Position numbers and translations under genes: made by a program. This document shows, piece after piece, positions 50,173 through 62,827 of a stretch of 64,000 nucleotides of DNA. The notes under the pieces were generated by a model. It did not search any database. It was not told the origin of the DNA and was given only the letters and a program-made list of their open reading frames with translations. This DNA comes from Toxotes chatareus (lineage: Eukaryota > Chordata > Actinopteri > Toxotidae), in contig CM028887.1 in NCBI GenBank assembly GCA_016801885.1, positions 21,583,615 through 21,647,614 of the forward strand. Direction: 5' to 3'. Numbering within the stretch: the stretch's first letter is position 1; each line of letters starts with the position of its first letter.

Positions 50173-53100
50173 TTAACATCAACCCAAAATCAATCTATCT
50201 ATATATATCTATATATACATTTTAATAAAAAAAAAGTTAAACTTTTTAATGTTTTTTTTTTTAATGAAGAAAACAGTGCAAAATAGATGGTTCATCAGGT
50301 TATATTAACTTGTACAATAAAACATTGTAAAACTTCTAAATCTGGGTTATGCTGGTCGTCACCAAGAGACATTTATCGTTTTGCCGTGTGATGCGTTGCT
50401 CAGTGGGTGAGCTCCTTAAAAATAAGGAAATCCTTTGAAGAACATTGCACAATAGTTTCTGTGACTTTTATTACGCTAACTGGAGTGTGTAACCTTAAGC
50501 CATGACCAGTTTTGCTGTGATTCAGCAGAGGGTGGGGTCTAATGGCCACTGCAGTGGCTGGGGACTCTAGTAATTAGAAGGAAACCATCAAAACCTGTTC
50601 CCGAGCCAGACACTGAAACCATATCAGAATGCTTATTGTAAACTAGAGCATCAACCCAAAATCTTGAAATCTGTTGGTTTAATATCATGCAGTAGGGGAA
50701 AAGGAAAAACTCCAGTGAGAAAATAATAACTTAAATAATCATAGATAACAAAATAATATAAAAATAGAACCTGTAATCCTCTGCTTTTTGGTTGCAGACG
50801 AGCAGATGCTAACAATTCAAACTGAGAGAGTTTTTTTCAAAGTTAATTTCCTTTTGAACCAGAGTGGAAAATTTGACTTTGTTGAATTTGATTTGTTAAG
50901 AATTCACACTACCCAGCTGCAAAAAAACCAGCTCATAAACAGAAATCACGTGTATCAACAAATAGCTCCTTTATTGGGTGAAGTGTTTGTAATCGGTCCA
51001 GTGATTGTCAAGATACGTGACTTTCAGGGAAGTCGACACATTTGTTTGCATGGAACTGGAGAGAGATCCGCATTTTCAGGCGCTGTGAGGCAGTTATTTG
51101 ATTATACACCACTCAAACCGCATTGTCCTCACCTGGCTACTTGCATCAAACTACAGGCATAAACACTCCAGAGTTCAAATAAAATGCTCTAAACATTTTT
51201 TTTCTGTACTAATACCCTAAAATTGCCCTTATCAGCTATGAGGGTGGGGGGGGGGCTTTCCCAGCTGCAGCTCACACAGCTGAACACAGCTGATAGGGAA
51301 ACACCAAAGTAGGCCTCCAAAAACTTGGTGATCAAAGATATGAAAGGCAGTATCTGAAGGCAAGTGCAACGCAATAGAGTTAAAGACCTCTCAGTGAGGT
51401 TTTCTGAAAGAGCTTTTGTTCTTCAGATTTGAAACACAGCAGTCACACAGTGGAAAGGGAAGCAATAAAATATCATATCTCTGCACTCTTCTGTTTGCTA
51501 ACAAACTGATAACTTAGCTTTGGTTGTGGTTGTATAAGTAGTGAGTCTGAATGAGAGGCACTGAGTGGAAGGCAGCAGAGGGGAATGCTGTGTAATAAAC
51601 AGTGCAGCTGGGAGGGCTGTAGTGAAGATTTGATTTACTGTTGGAGGTTGTCCTGTAGCTGTCACCACTCAGAAATTTTCATCCATGCATCCCTCCTCCT
51701 CCTCCTCCTCTATTCACAAGTGCGCATGTGTACGTGAATGTGTGTGGCCTATTTTTGTTTGTATGTTTATCTTGTGTCTGTGAGTGTGTGTGTGTGTGTT
51801 TCCTTACTGTCAACCAGTGATGGAAAACGTCCTGGGTCTTCTTCCTCATTTGGTACCAGAGGAAATATGACTCAAATGGACGCTATTAGTCCTAATAAGC
51901 TGGGGCCAGCTGCACAGAGGCACACACACACACAAACAAAACATGCTTAACACACATACAGAAAACATGGACACAGACATACAGTGTGTTTTGTTTATAG
52001 TATATTGTTGCATAAACAAATTTACAAATCTTTAGGCATAGCTTGCTTTTGGGGGATTTTTAGATGGGGAAATACACAAACCTCTCTAAAGTCTACTCTA
52101 ACATTTACTTTGTGAGCATTCAAAGGCTCCAGCTCTCTTGAGGCTTTGCCAGGGTACAATGGCTAACTTGTTTGATATGTTGTTGTTAAATGCTAACTAG
52201 GAAAATCCTTGTTTTTCCATTGCTTGTATAATGTCAAGTTAAATAAGCAGTGTCTTTTGTTTCTAGAGTACTGTGGCATAAGCATACAAAAGTACAGAAA
52301 TATGCCTTTTAATCTTCTCCACAGATGGATAGTTGGTCTGCTCCAACTAAAATATGCATTGTAACATTTCAGACTTTTTTAAATCATGTTGCTAATTTGC
52401 CATTAATAAAGATATGATATTCAAAGTTCTACATCGACTTTCAGCTTGCCTGCTTCATGTTCATTAACTTGTTTATTTAACTATGGTTTGTTTTCTCAGT
52501 TTCTTTCATCAGTCTTTCTGAGAAGCTGAAAAAGGCTTCTGTCTGTATTTCAAAGTAAGGGCCTCTTGGATTTTCCTAGATAGTAATAGTTGAGTGCCTT
52601 ATCTTTTTTAAGTTAATCATTCTGATGAGAAAGAGGTGTGCTTTTGTACCTCTGAATAAAGCAGCTACCTGTTCCAAATACAGGTAGGTTAAGCTTGTGA
52701 GCTAAGCTACACTAATGGCACAATACTGGTGCAGAGATGAGAACAGAGGTGTGAAAGAGGCATCCACAGGCTTGTTTCTCACTCTGGTGGGTAAGAGGAC
52801 AATGTGAAAGCACGCTTTCTCATAAACCAGCATATCCCTTTATACCGCCTTACATAGTACTGCAGTGAAATGATTCTCCACTCTATTAATAAAAAAAAAT
52901 AAATCTACTTGTGAGGATCCTTTGGTTGCAGGTCTGTGAGTTATGGGCAATTCAGTCATGTTAGTCGTTTTACTGTCTCAAATTGTTTCATTCTAATAAT
53001 TTTTAAATGCCTGAATTGTGAGAGCGGTACAGTATTTCACAAAAGAAGCAAAGCATTAGAGACAAGTCTGAAAAATAAAGAAAATTCTCTATAAGAGTTA

Positions 53101-56100
53101 TTTTTTTTCTTTATTTTCCACCCAGAATTTCATTCTTTGCACGTGGGGCTCTGGTCCTGGACTTGGAGCCACTGTTATATCGTGTTTTTCTAGTGTAATA
53201 ACATTTCTCCATCTGTCTTCACCCCTTGTCTCTTTCTCTCTCTTCCTCGTAGAGAGGGACTACACCAGTCTATGTGAGAAGCAGCCCATTGGTCGGCTGT
53301 TATTCCGTCAGTACTGTGACACCAGGCCAGAGCTGAAGCGCTGCATCGAGTTTATGGATGCTGTGGTGAGACTTTGAATCTGAGCCTAATACCATCGCTC
53401 TGTTTATTCTGTGATTCTCTAACAAGCCTTCTTCTTTCACACGTTCTCTTTTATTTGTCTGTCCCTGTGTTTTCTCCCGTGGGACTGGGCCTGATTTGGC
53501 CCCAGCAGAGCAAGGAATATGAGAGGAAAGTCAGGGCTTGGTCTTTTGCCTGCTCTTGGCGGCAGCGCAAGGTGGTGGGTGGGGTGGGCGTAGGGGGTGA
53601 TTAGCGACTTAGACAGGCTGTCAGAAAGCAGACCCCTCCCCTTCGTCCATGCACTCCTCCATGAGGTCAAGCCCACGTCAGAGGCAGGTCCCCTGGGTGA
53701 GCAGGCAAACACAGGCCCGAGCTTGTGTCTAGGCCCCTGGAGGTATGCGAGAAGGGAAAACAGGGGGGAATCATGCTAATTTAATAAGAACCTACATTAG
53801 TCTTATTCAAGGTAGATGGACAGGCACATACATATGCGCACTGGGAGTCACACATTCTCACACTGACTGACAAAAATGCAAGAAATGAAACAAAAAACAT
53901 TTTAGTGCTTATCGTGCCGCAAGTCCCGCTGGGAACTTCATGCCTCGGCTGTGATGACTAGTGGCACGGCTCGGTCCCCATTCCTCTCCGCTGAGCTTGT
54001 TTTCAAACAAAACATACGGCTCGAAGCAGTCGAACTCCAGACCATCTCCCTGCCTACAGCCATATTTGACCAAAAACACAGTCTGTGATGGTGCGATGGG
54101 GTGAAATCCGAGGCGTCATCCTGGTAGGTGACAGATGTAACGGGTGAAGCGTGAAGATGAACATGGTTGCCAGTTTGCTGCTTTGACTAAGATGAGATGT
54201 TTTGTCATCAGTAACATCTCTCAATTTGTCTGCAGCCCCACGCTCATTTTTATTTTAATTTCTCTCTTTCTCTTGCTTTTTATTAACCACCCTCCACCCT
54301 TCCCTCTCGCTCTTCCTCCCTGTCTCAACCTTCCTCTCGCCTTCTGGTGCCTGTCTCTCTCTGACCTTATTTGGAGAGATATTAAAGATGGCTGAATGAG
54401 CATGGCTTCCTGCTCTGGTGTGGTTGCTCACACTTCTTTTCTTCTCTGACAGGCCATGTATCAGCTAGCTCCTGATGAGAAGAGGAGGGACTGTGGACTG
54501 AATGTTTTAGACACATACTTTAATAACGGGGTGAGACGCACGCACACTTACTTAACAACAGAGCTGGCCGATATGGATTCAAGAAATGATTTTGATATTG
54601 GTCTAAGATAATGTTCGCATTTGTAAAAGTGCATCTTAAATCTTCCAGGTGTTCGTCTCTTTAAACAGTATGATTTTACTAAATAAATTAAAACTGTAGT
54701 TAAAATTGCAAGCTTTTCCATCACTAAACACATATTTGTTCATGATGTGTGTGAAGTATGATAAACCCTGGACCTTTTCAACACATCGTCATCTACAGTG
54801 TATGGATCCAAAGAGCACTGGTATTACTTGTACCTGCATCTGAAACAGTGTCAGGATGTGTTTACATCTCTGTTGTGGTTTTCTGTGTTAGTTAGTGAAT
54901 GTGATAGGTTAAGACTCTCCTGGACCTAATTTGTCATGTGTAAATATGATACTACACAGATAGAAATATAGTAAAGGAAACTTCTTATACTGTAAAACAA
55001 AGAGGAGGATGTGGGTTGGTTAAATGTGTTTGGCTCAGCTTTTCATTTTATAAATGTGTCAAATACATATATCACTACATCTAGTGGTAAGCCACATTGA
55101 GACCTTTGTTTTTAAGCATGTTGCATTTTGTTCCGCGAAAGAGTTGACACTGTTTTCACTTCCTTGAATGAACTGGGCCAAATTGGCAAATGAACCTGAG
55201 GTGTGCAGTGTGAGTTCAGCCTTGATGTTTCTCTATAAGCAAGACAGTACAGATTCATAAATAGAAAGGGTGAACACTTTGATCTGTTTTCTCAATAGTC
55301 TGCACCACATCACACCAGCATCTCACTTTGTTTCTGTTCCTCTCTGTCTGTCTGCCTCACTCTCGGTTTCTGTTTCTCTTTAACCCTCCAGTCGGCAGCC
55401 CATCTGCCAGACATACCCCAGGATGTAGTTGCTGGGTGCCGGGAGAGGCTGGAGCAGAGTCCGTGTAAGGAGCTCTTCAATGACTGCACCAAGTAAGCTT
55501 CTGTCTTCCCCACACATCCAGCATAGCGGGTCATTTGTATACCCTCCTACACCATGCACTGACCTGCATCCCTCGCTTGTGATCAGCTGTCCTACACTCA
55601 GACCCTCAATGAGACGCCTGTTAGATGGAAGCGTATAGATTCAGTGTTTTTGTTTTTCTTTATGATTGAGTCTGCCAGTCAAAGTGCATTGGCACCAACA
55701 GAATCTTGTTCCTTCAGAAACCATGTGTGTGTTTGTAGACTCTGTGGACTAGTGCACCCTGTCACTAGTGATGATGAGGCAGCTGGCACCTGGAGTGCAG
55801 TGGCACAACACACACACACACACACACACACAGAGGAGGCAAATGAAAAAGAGCAGTGGCCAGAGAGAGCATCCGGATGGCTGGCATGAAAACAACAGCC
55901 ACCTCAGTGTTCCCCGTATACACACGCAAACACACACACACAAACACAAACACAGATTTACAAACACACACACCAACACACACACACACACACTCCTGCA
56001 GGTGTTTCTGCTTCCTGCTCTGAGAGCCAGGAGAAGCAAACAGACCGAGGATTATTATCCCCAAACGTACTTCTCATTGCACAGACACACACACACACAC

Positions 56101-57542
56101 ATACACAACTAAATGTAAGTTTGTATTAGCCCAATACTTTAACTCTGTCACAGTTAGTTTCTATGGCCCAGGACTTCAGTCAGGACACATATTGTGAAAT
56201 GTAAATTGTGAAGTTGTCGCTTTTACATACGTCAGTGATTTATATTTTCTCTTCCACATTTCCTTTCTTGTGTTCGCTCAGCTCTGATGGGCTGTTATTG
56301 ATTAGTTACACTAAGAGCAGCTAATGATTCTCACTGGTGGATGTTATCATGTTGCCATGGAGTCAGGATGTGCCCTGTTTTTTTTTTTTTTAAAACATTG
56401 CCAAAAAAACACCATTAAAAGTATGCTATTGCAGTATTCAAGTATGCAAAAAAATGTCTGTTATTAGTTTCTGTTTGTAATGTACTCGTAGATGTGTAGA
56501 CAGCTTAATTACAACTGAAGAAAATTTGATTCTCAATCCAGTTCTTGGGGTTGTAAGGAGCTTCTTTTCTCTCTGATTTATAAACAGATTTACTGGCATT
56601 TTTTGTGACAGTCATCTGAGATGATATCTTCAGCAAGTGTAAGTCACGCTGCATCTAAAAATATGTGTATCATGTCTCAGATTTGACTGATGTACAATTC
56701 TCAGAAGGAGCACAAATCTTGACGCAAATTGTGGCGCATACCTCACACACTCGCAGTTTGAGAACTTCTGCTACACAGCAGACTGTCATACAACACATTT
56801 TACTTCACTTTATTGTGTTCATTTGTCAGGGACAATGTACAAAAAGGTAACTGTAAAACAAGAGGAGAAATATATATGACACAAATGTATCACATCAGTA
56901 CGCACGTTGTGCAGTATAATCCACCCCTCATCAAATCAATAGGCTGCAATACACCCACATTTCCTTAGTCTTGGCAAAAGCTGTATTTCTGCGAAGTCTC
57001 AACCTTGAGCCACACAGGCAGACGGATTTGGATTGGAAATGCTGTGACCAGCCTCAGATTGACTTGAGCGCCCCCGAGGGAATATCGGAATCTGCTAGAA
57101 GGAACTCCGGAGAAGTGGGAATCATGGACGGGAAAACACTCAGTTATGTTCTCAGCCTGTGCTCATATTTTGGGAAAACACATGCAGAGGGCTGATCCAG
57201 GGCTGCTGGATTTATAAAAATCAATAATCCATACGCTTCAGGAGACATGCTTTGCCTTTCATGGCGGCTGTAATGGACAGATATGCAGTTGCCAAAACTT
57301 TTTGAAGCTTTGATGAATTTGTTTTCTGTGCATGTTTCTCGTTTTTTTTAACTGTAATTTTCTAATCCGGGTCATTTTCATGGTGTGTAATGTTGAGTGT
57401 AATGTTTTGTTTAGTTTATCAGTAGTTTATTCACACATGGGAATTTTCTTGTTTGTTGTTAAGATTTGTTTCAGGGTTGGGAGGGTGATAAGCAATTGTG
57501 AGCAGTGCAGAGACACAGCAAGAAGGTGTGTAGGTGTAGGTG

Positions 57543-57632
<90 letters not shown>

Positions 57633-60600
57633 CATGGTGGGTTGGGTTTTACTGAAGCTGGAAACATCAGTGGTTACAGTTAAGATGAGCACAACACACA
57701 CAGATACACACACCTGTGCTTTAGCTCTGGTATCTCAGGTCATGGTCTGTTGGGTCAGTTTCTTTCCCTTCGGCGTGCTTCTCTATTTTAACACCTCTTT
57801 GTAGTCAAAAGGGCACAGAGGAGGGCAGAGAAATAATGGTGTGACAGAGAGGAAGACCGCAGCATTATAACACTTAAGCTCCACACTTCGTTGATGTGGG
57901 AAGCACAGCATCTGCTCCATTCAAACTTCTTGGCTGGATTAATTAAAAAAAAAAAAAAAAATGAAGCGAGAGATGAAGGGATATGCCGGCTGAAAGCGCA
58001 GCATGAGGGGCTGAATTGGAAAACCCACAGAAAGTGATGAAAGGAGAGCAAAAAGGAGAAATTGGGAAAAGTGAGGAGAAATGGAAAGAAAGTGTTAGGG
58101 AGAGCAGGGGAAAACAGCAGAGTGTACAAACATAGAACAACACAGGCACGTGTTTGTTACCAGAAGCCTCGCAGCAGCAGCAGTTCAGATGTTTTTGAAT
58201 GGGATTCCTGTTCAAGTTCTGTCATCACTCCTTCCACTATCATTATTATTTATATTCCGTCATGGAATTTTGATTTGTTTTGTTTGTTCCGATACGTAAT
58301 TCTGGCTCAGGCTGTACTCAGTTTCTTTTTTGTTCTCAGAGGGAAAGCCTGTAGGAAAGCATGGTGCTGCACGTGGAAACGTGTCTTTTGGCAGAGCCAC
58401 ACACCCACAAGCAGAGATTTATTAGCTCACTCATGGATTTTCTTCTGCTGCAGTGGAACATACGGTTATGTCATACCAAGAGTAAAGCGTGGCCGTTCAG
58501 TACATGTGTATCATGATGTTTTGCGTGTCTTAACAAAGGTCTTTCTGCTGGTTTTTCTCCCCTTTCCTCTTCTTCACCCACTCCCTTTGTGTAACAAAAG
58601 CCATATTGTAGCTTTGTTTATTTATACTCCCAGTGGTGTCTGTCTGAGGCTCGACTCCAAGCCAGGCACTGCTAGGCTCCTGCCTTTCTGGAGCCCCTTT
58701 CTTTAAGTGTCCGGGACCAGTTTTGTCTTCTAAGACTGACTGAAGTTCATTGACCTGAAGTTTTTTTCAGCTCTGTGTCTGAGCTGAAGCAAAGGTTGTA
58801 TGACAGAACTGAGAAGGAACTGCATACGAGGAAAAACGTATGCTGTGCTCAAGACGGTTTAATTAAAAACTGTTTAATTGAGCTCGGATGTACCTGATTT
58901 TAATATAGACTCCTCTGAGCGAAGGAGCAGCAGTAATAAAATCCTTTGGACACCGGGCTGCCTCTGTGAAGAATCAAGATCTTGACAGGATAGCTGATGA
59001 TCGACACTCAGCTCATGTGCCGAGCAGCTGGGTCCCATGATGACATAATTCAGTTTTCTTTTACACAGCAGAGGGTGCTCCCCTTCTGGAAACTCTCTAC
59101 TCTCGAGCTTTTTTGCCAAGAACAGCCACCCCAGCACTGTTGGTAACCACAGGCAGCTTTCCTCATCCTCCTTGGTGATGAAGTAATATGATCAAGGAAA
59201 ATCTCCCGGCCAAATATGAGCATCTCTTCAGCATTTTGGGTGGCAGAGGAGGGAACTTTGGTTTGTAACTTTGGTTTTTAGTCATGGTTTGGTTTTTAGC
59301 TTTCAGCTGGCAGATGAGATTGTGATCACACTGGTCAGCAGTAGAGAAAAGTGCACTGATGCAGTTTTTGTTTGTTTGTTTTGTAACCTCAGTGTTTTGG
59401 GGCCATAATACAGCATTTCACCTCTTTACTAGAAGCTTCTGTCAGATGTGTAGTCTAATCAGCTCAATCTCTTGCTCCTACTGTGAAAATACTATTATTT
59501 ATTTTGACAGAACCTTCCCAGTGGTTGGGATAGCCTCCATACCTCAGTCTCGTTAACTGGTGTTGTCCATAATAGTTATTTAAGAGCTTTTTTGTAGCCT
59601 GGTAAGATTATACATATTTGTCACCTGCATCGACTAATATCCATACAGACATGTTGCGTTTTTCTTAAGAATACAAATGCAGACTTGTAAAACAGGTTAA
59701 GCTTTTCTTCTGACATACCTGTCTTGAGGTAATTAAGAAGTACAAGTCGTCTCCTCTGGCCTTTGGCTCAGCCTCTTCTGCTGCTACATAAAGCAGATAC
59801 AGGGTCTTATTTAATCTTGTTGTCTTCAGCTTCATGAAGTTGGATGTGAGAGGTGGAAGGCAGACGTTGTTTGTCAATAATGATGCTGCTGGTAATGATT
59901 AGGATTTATGTCTTTTGCTGGATATATGAAACTCTGCACAGAAAGCTTGTATTGGTGACTTGTTTTCCTTGTCCTAATGTTTGTCAGTAAACATGTCAGT
60001 ACACTTGTCAGTTTATCACTCTAATGTGGAAATGTTCCACTAGAACAGAGATATGCTGAATAGCATTTACTGTTTCCCACACTGAGAACAGTAACTAAGT
60101 GAAAACTTAAAGGTGCCCTGTAGAGTTTTCTTGTAAACAAACAAAATTTCTGTTTACATTCAGTGTTTCTCACCAAAACACACTGTGATGTACCCCTGTA
60201 CCCTGACTAACAAACGTGCTGAACCAATTTCCTTCCTTAACAAACATTTGCAAAACTGATAAAAAAAATACCGTAAATGCTGCATTGTTTACATCTATGT
60301 TTGCTTGCAGGCTTCTTCATCTTTGTTTGCGTGCTACTTCCACCAGCTGTCAGTCAGGAGAATAATATGAAACTGATGGAAAGATGTAAATCGCGTGGGC
60401 ACGATACAAACAAACCTAGGGATGGAGTCCTAAAATCATTGCTCCATAGCTCTTCTAGTGGTCAGAAACTCTACAGGGTACCTTTGATTCAGTGGACTGA
60501 ATGAAATTTTTGTAACTTTAAGGGGAGAAGTGCACTTGAATATAACTTTTGAACTTGGTCTAGGTTCGGTTTTGCACATTATATTAATAAACGTTATATA

Positions 60601-62827
60601 AGCCATTTGAGCGACTCACATTTATCTTTATTTTTATCTGTCACAATCTCTTTGTTTGTCTGGCACCTGGCTCCTTTCATAGCTTGAATATTTTAATGTG
60701 TCAACAACAATGACAGCAAGGACGGTAGATTCTGAGGGCGGTAGAGAAACCACAACAGTTTTTCTAACCTGAATTAGTTTTTATCTCAAATATAGAAGAG
60801 CAGATGTGTCTGATGTAACTGTAGATGTATCTCAGCACAGTTCAGCTCATGTCTGTTTGGTACGAGTGTGTTAAAGAGGACATGATGTTTAAGTCAAACA
60901 ACATCTGTGGTCAAGCAGTAGTAGTTAAATAGGACACTAATCTGAGAGGCTGGCAGGGTCATGTCAAAGAGCCGTGTCCTAACAACTGTCAGTAGAGTTA
61001 TGGTTGACGTATGGTCAGGAGACGATGAGGCTGTGACCTGTCATGACCCCCACCCCCCCCCACTCCTTCCTAAAGAGCTTAATTTTAGTGTCTTCATGGG
61101 TCTTAGGGAAGGAATTTTACAAACCTAAGGTTGTCGGGTACTAACATCTGTGCGTATGACATAACATTCACGTTTCAAGTGCAGTGAGATTAGATGTTCC
61201 GCTCAGCCTCCTGCTCAGTAAAAACCGGTTTCCCCAAATCCCGCTGTTTCCTGGTTGAGTCGAGTGGAATGTCTCTGTTCAAAGGCATTTTTCACGGTGG
61301 CGCATCGACACTGAGTCTTTCCACTGAGAGTGGCTTTGAACCATAACACAGCCAGCAATGCCTAAACACACAGTTATATACAAACATGCACACATATGTG
61401 ATTCAGGGAGTAGTCAGATAGAAGAGTGTGTTTGTAGTTGTTGCAAAGGTTAAAAGGCGTTCTCTGGGGAATGCAGGCCAGCTGTCTGTTTGCCTATCTG
61501 GAAGATCTGGCAAGAAGTCTTACAGCTTGTGTTTTTTTTTTTCTGGTTTTCTGGTGACATGTACATTGCAGTGTCCTTTTTAAATTGTTCTTAAAATGAT
61601 CACCACTCCTCTTTCTCCCTCCCTTCCTGCAGAATAGTTCGTGATTATCTGAGTGGAGCTCCATTTTCCCTCTACCAGGAGTCCATGTACTTCTCTCGCT
61701 TCCTGCAGTGGAAATGGTTGGAGAGGTGGGTAGTCAGTGAAGGTAAAGCAAACATTCAAACCATTTTGTGCATATAAATTACATCTGTGATCTTAATCAC
61801 GTTGAATATTCTCTGCATAAGTTCGTTCCACTTCATTGTTTGCTAAAGGCAGCACCTTGTCTCCACCTTTAAACGTCTGTTACAAGTCCAAACAGATAAT
61901 TAAGTCAATTAATGGTTAATATATTTAGATAGCAATAACTGTATATTAATAAAATTACTTTAAAACAAACCACAAATACTCAAATGCATGAACAATACAT
62001 ATACATTACAGTATACAGTATGTACTGACCAGTAGCAGGAGCAGTGTTTGTACCAGAACACAAAGGTGGTGCTGCCAATCAGTGTTTCTGTGTGACTGGT
62101 AAATAATTGATGATGCTTTGCATAATGGCTGGGTGGAAACAGCAGTCGTCAGGGTGGATTAATAATATATTAGAGCATTATTCTGTCTGCACCATCACAT
62201 GGTCTCGAGAATGACATAACCTATCAGTTATTTTATGTCTCCTTATTTTGTCTCTCTCTCTCACTCTCTCTCTTTCCTCTGTCTGTCTCTGCAGGCAACC
62301 AGTAACCAAAAATACCTTCAGACATTATAGAGTACTAGGAAAAGGTGGATTTGGCGAGGTAAGCGTCACAACATTCAGGAAATAAAGTTGGAATAACTGT
62401 GACAGTTTAACCCGGTGTTGTGGTTGTTGAAGTTTTTATTGGCGGATACTGAACCAACATTATGTTCCTTTACACATTAAGTCTGGAAATGAGATGTTAA
62501 TGTTAATGATTTAAGTTGCTTTAAGTAACCTTTAACACTTAGTTAATGCAGCACTGTTTATGTCTCCGCTCCAGTGATGTTGGGTGGAGTAATCTGTGGT
62601 GTGACATATTAACTTCCATTAGTTACAGTTTTAAAGGGTGTTTTTCATGTGCGTGTGATAATGTTTCCTCGTCGCTTGTTTTCCAGGTTTGTGCCTGCCA
62701 AGTACGTGCCACCGGTAAGATGTACGCCTGTAAAAAGCTGGAAAAGAAACGAGTGAAGAAAAGAAAAGGTGAAGCAATGGCACTAAACGAAAAACGCATT
62801 TTAGAAAAAGTTAACAGTAGTTTTGTA
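35418..62827 (+). CDS. grk4: G-protein-coupled receptor kinase 4 (GRK4 subfamily), 5' part
   Basis: GRKs phosphorylate active G-protein-coupled receptors so that arrestins bind. Eight exons lie in the window: 35418-35469, 47221-47316, 53253-53365, 54453-54530, 55392-55492, 61633-61725, 62295-62358 and 62687-62827. They give 738 nt, or 246 residues, in phase; the rest lies beyond the right edge. The protein starts MEIENIVANTVLLKAREG, the GRK4/5/6 N-terminal helix, followed by a basic lipid-binding segment (KRNGRSKKWK). The RGS-homology domain covers about residues 50-173 (QPIGRLLFRQYCDTRPELKR). The kinase domain begins near 186 with the Gly-rich loop GKGGFGEV (193-200) and the ATP lysine Lys215, the same number as in GRK5. 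GRK4 is favoured over GRK5/6 by ELKR.IEF.DAVA, DCGL..LD.(Y/F)FN, the PDIPQDVV segment, FRHYRVLG and LNEKRILEKV. Intron 1 is 11.75 kb. The final exon ends VNSSFV with donor GTAAGT. Confidence 0.85.
36407..36441. repeat. T homopolymer of about 35 bases
   Basis: An uninterrupted T run sits in grk4 intron 1. It could be the tail of an old retroelement on the minus strand, but the flanking sequence (36442-36600) is GC-rich and not recognised. Length may be inexact in the assembly. Confidence 0.9.
37600..37740 (+). repeat. Possible dispersed repeat fragment
   Basis: The words CCACTGAGTCAGCAAGAG and GTGTCCTTGAGCAAGACA resemble a widespread teleost short interspersed repeat. The copy is degraded and has no visible promoter boxes. 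Confidence 0.4.
44190..44335 (+). repeat. Possible dispersed repeat fragment
   Basis: TTGACAGTAGCGAGTGACAG, then GGAAACGGGGGGGAAATAGA and GATGATGTGAAGCAA, with a following GACTCAAACC, repeat the order of elements seen at 33215-33310. The GACTCAAACC end looks tRNA-like, as in tRNA-derived SINEs, but the copy is too worn to fold. Confidence 0.4.
46918..46966. repeat. Alternating TG/CG tract
   Basis: GTGTGTGTG passes into GCGCGAGCGCGCGCGC, giving nearly 50 bases of alternating purine and pyrimidine, the sequence type most prone to Z-DNA. Confidence 0.85.
47751..48027. repeat. TG and GA microsatellites in grk4 intron 2
   Basis: A TG tract (about 47752-47782), a pyrimidine-rich middle, and a pure GA tract (about 47999-48027) follow one another. 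Open frames across them are simple-sequence artefacts. Confidence 0.9.
50140..50212. repeat. Compound AC / AT microsatellite
   Basis: Pure AC units (about 50140-50161) change to AT units and TCTATATA units. Confidence 0.9.
55808..55993. repeat. CA-rich block in grk4 intron 5
   Basis: A pure CA tract (about 55808-55832) is followed by unique sequence and an interrupted CAAACA/CACA block (about 55921-55993). Several overlapping open frames here are simple repeats only. Confidence 0.9.
57546..57630. repeat. GT microsatellite of about 85 bases
   Basis: This is the longest simple repeat in the window, preceded by three GTAGGT units. It is likely to vary in length between individuals. Confidence 0.97.

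Larger units (their letters stand above)
47317..53252 (+). other. grk4 intron 2 (5.9 kb)
   Basis: This intron holds TG and GA microsatellites (47752-47782 and 47999-48027), a near-palindromic TG/CA block (about 48391-48432), CA repeats (49420-49441) and an AC/AT compound repeat (50140-50212). A 124-codon open frame at 50788-51162 has no family resemblance and no splice or start support. Confidence 0.5.
55493..61632 (+). other. grk4 intron 5 (6.1 kb)
   Basis: This intron holds dense CA/TG repeats (55808-55832, 55921-55993, 56086-56102) and the longest microsatellite in the window, the GT tract at 57546-57630. An A run sits near 57943-57961. The 214-codon open frame at 58062-58706 reads through ordinary intron sequence and resembles no family. 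Confidence 0.5.

Noticed and set aside
50788..51162. 124-codon open frame in grk4 intron 2
   Set aside because: It is not simple sequence, so I looked for transposon or viral motifs, but saw none and no splice sites. It is probably chance in AT-rich DNA.
57332..57804. Open frames of Cys-Val or Thr-His repeats
   Set aside because: Direct translation of the GT/CA microsatellite.
58062..58706. 214-codon open frame, the second longest in the window
   Set aside because: It starts in A/G-rich sequence and reads hydrophobic and Cys/Phe-rich text typical of T-rich introns. No domain was recognised, and it lies within grk4 intron 5.
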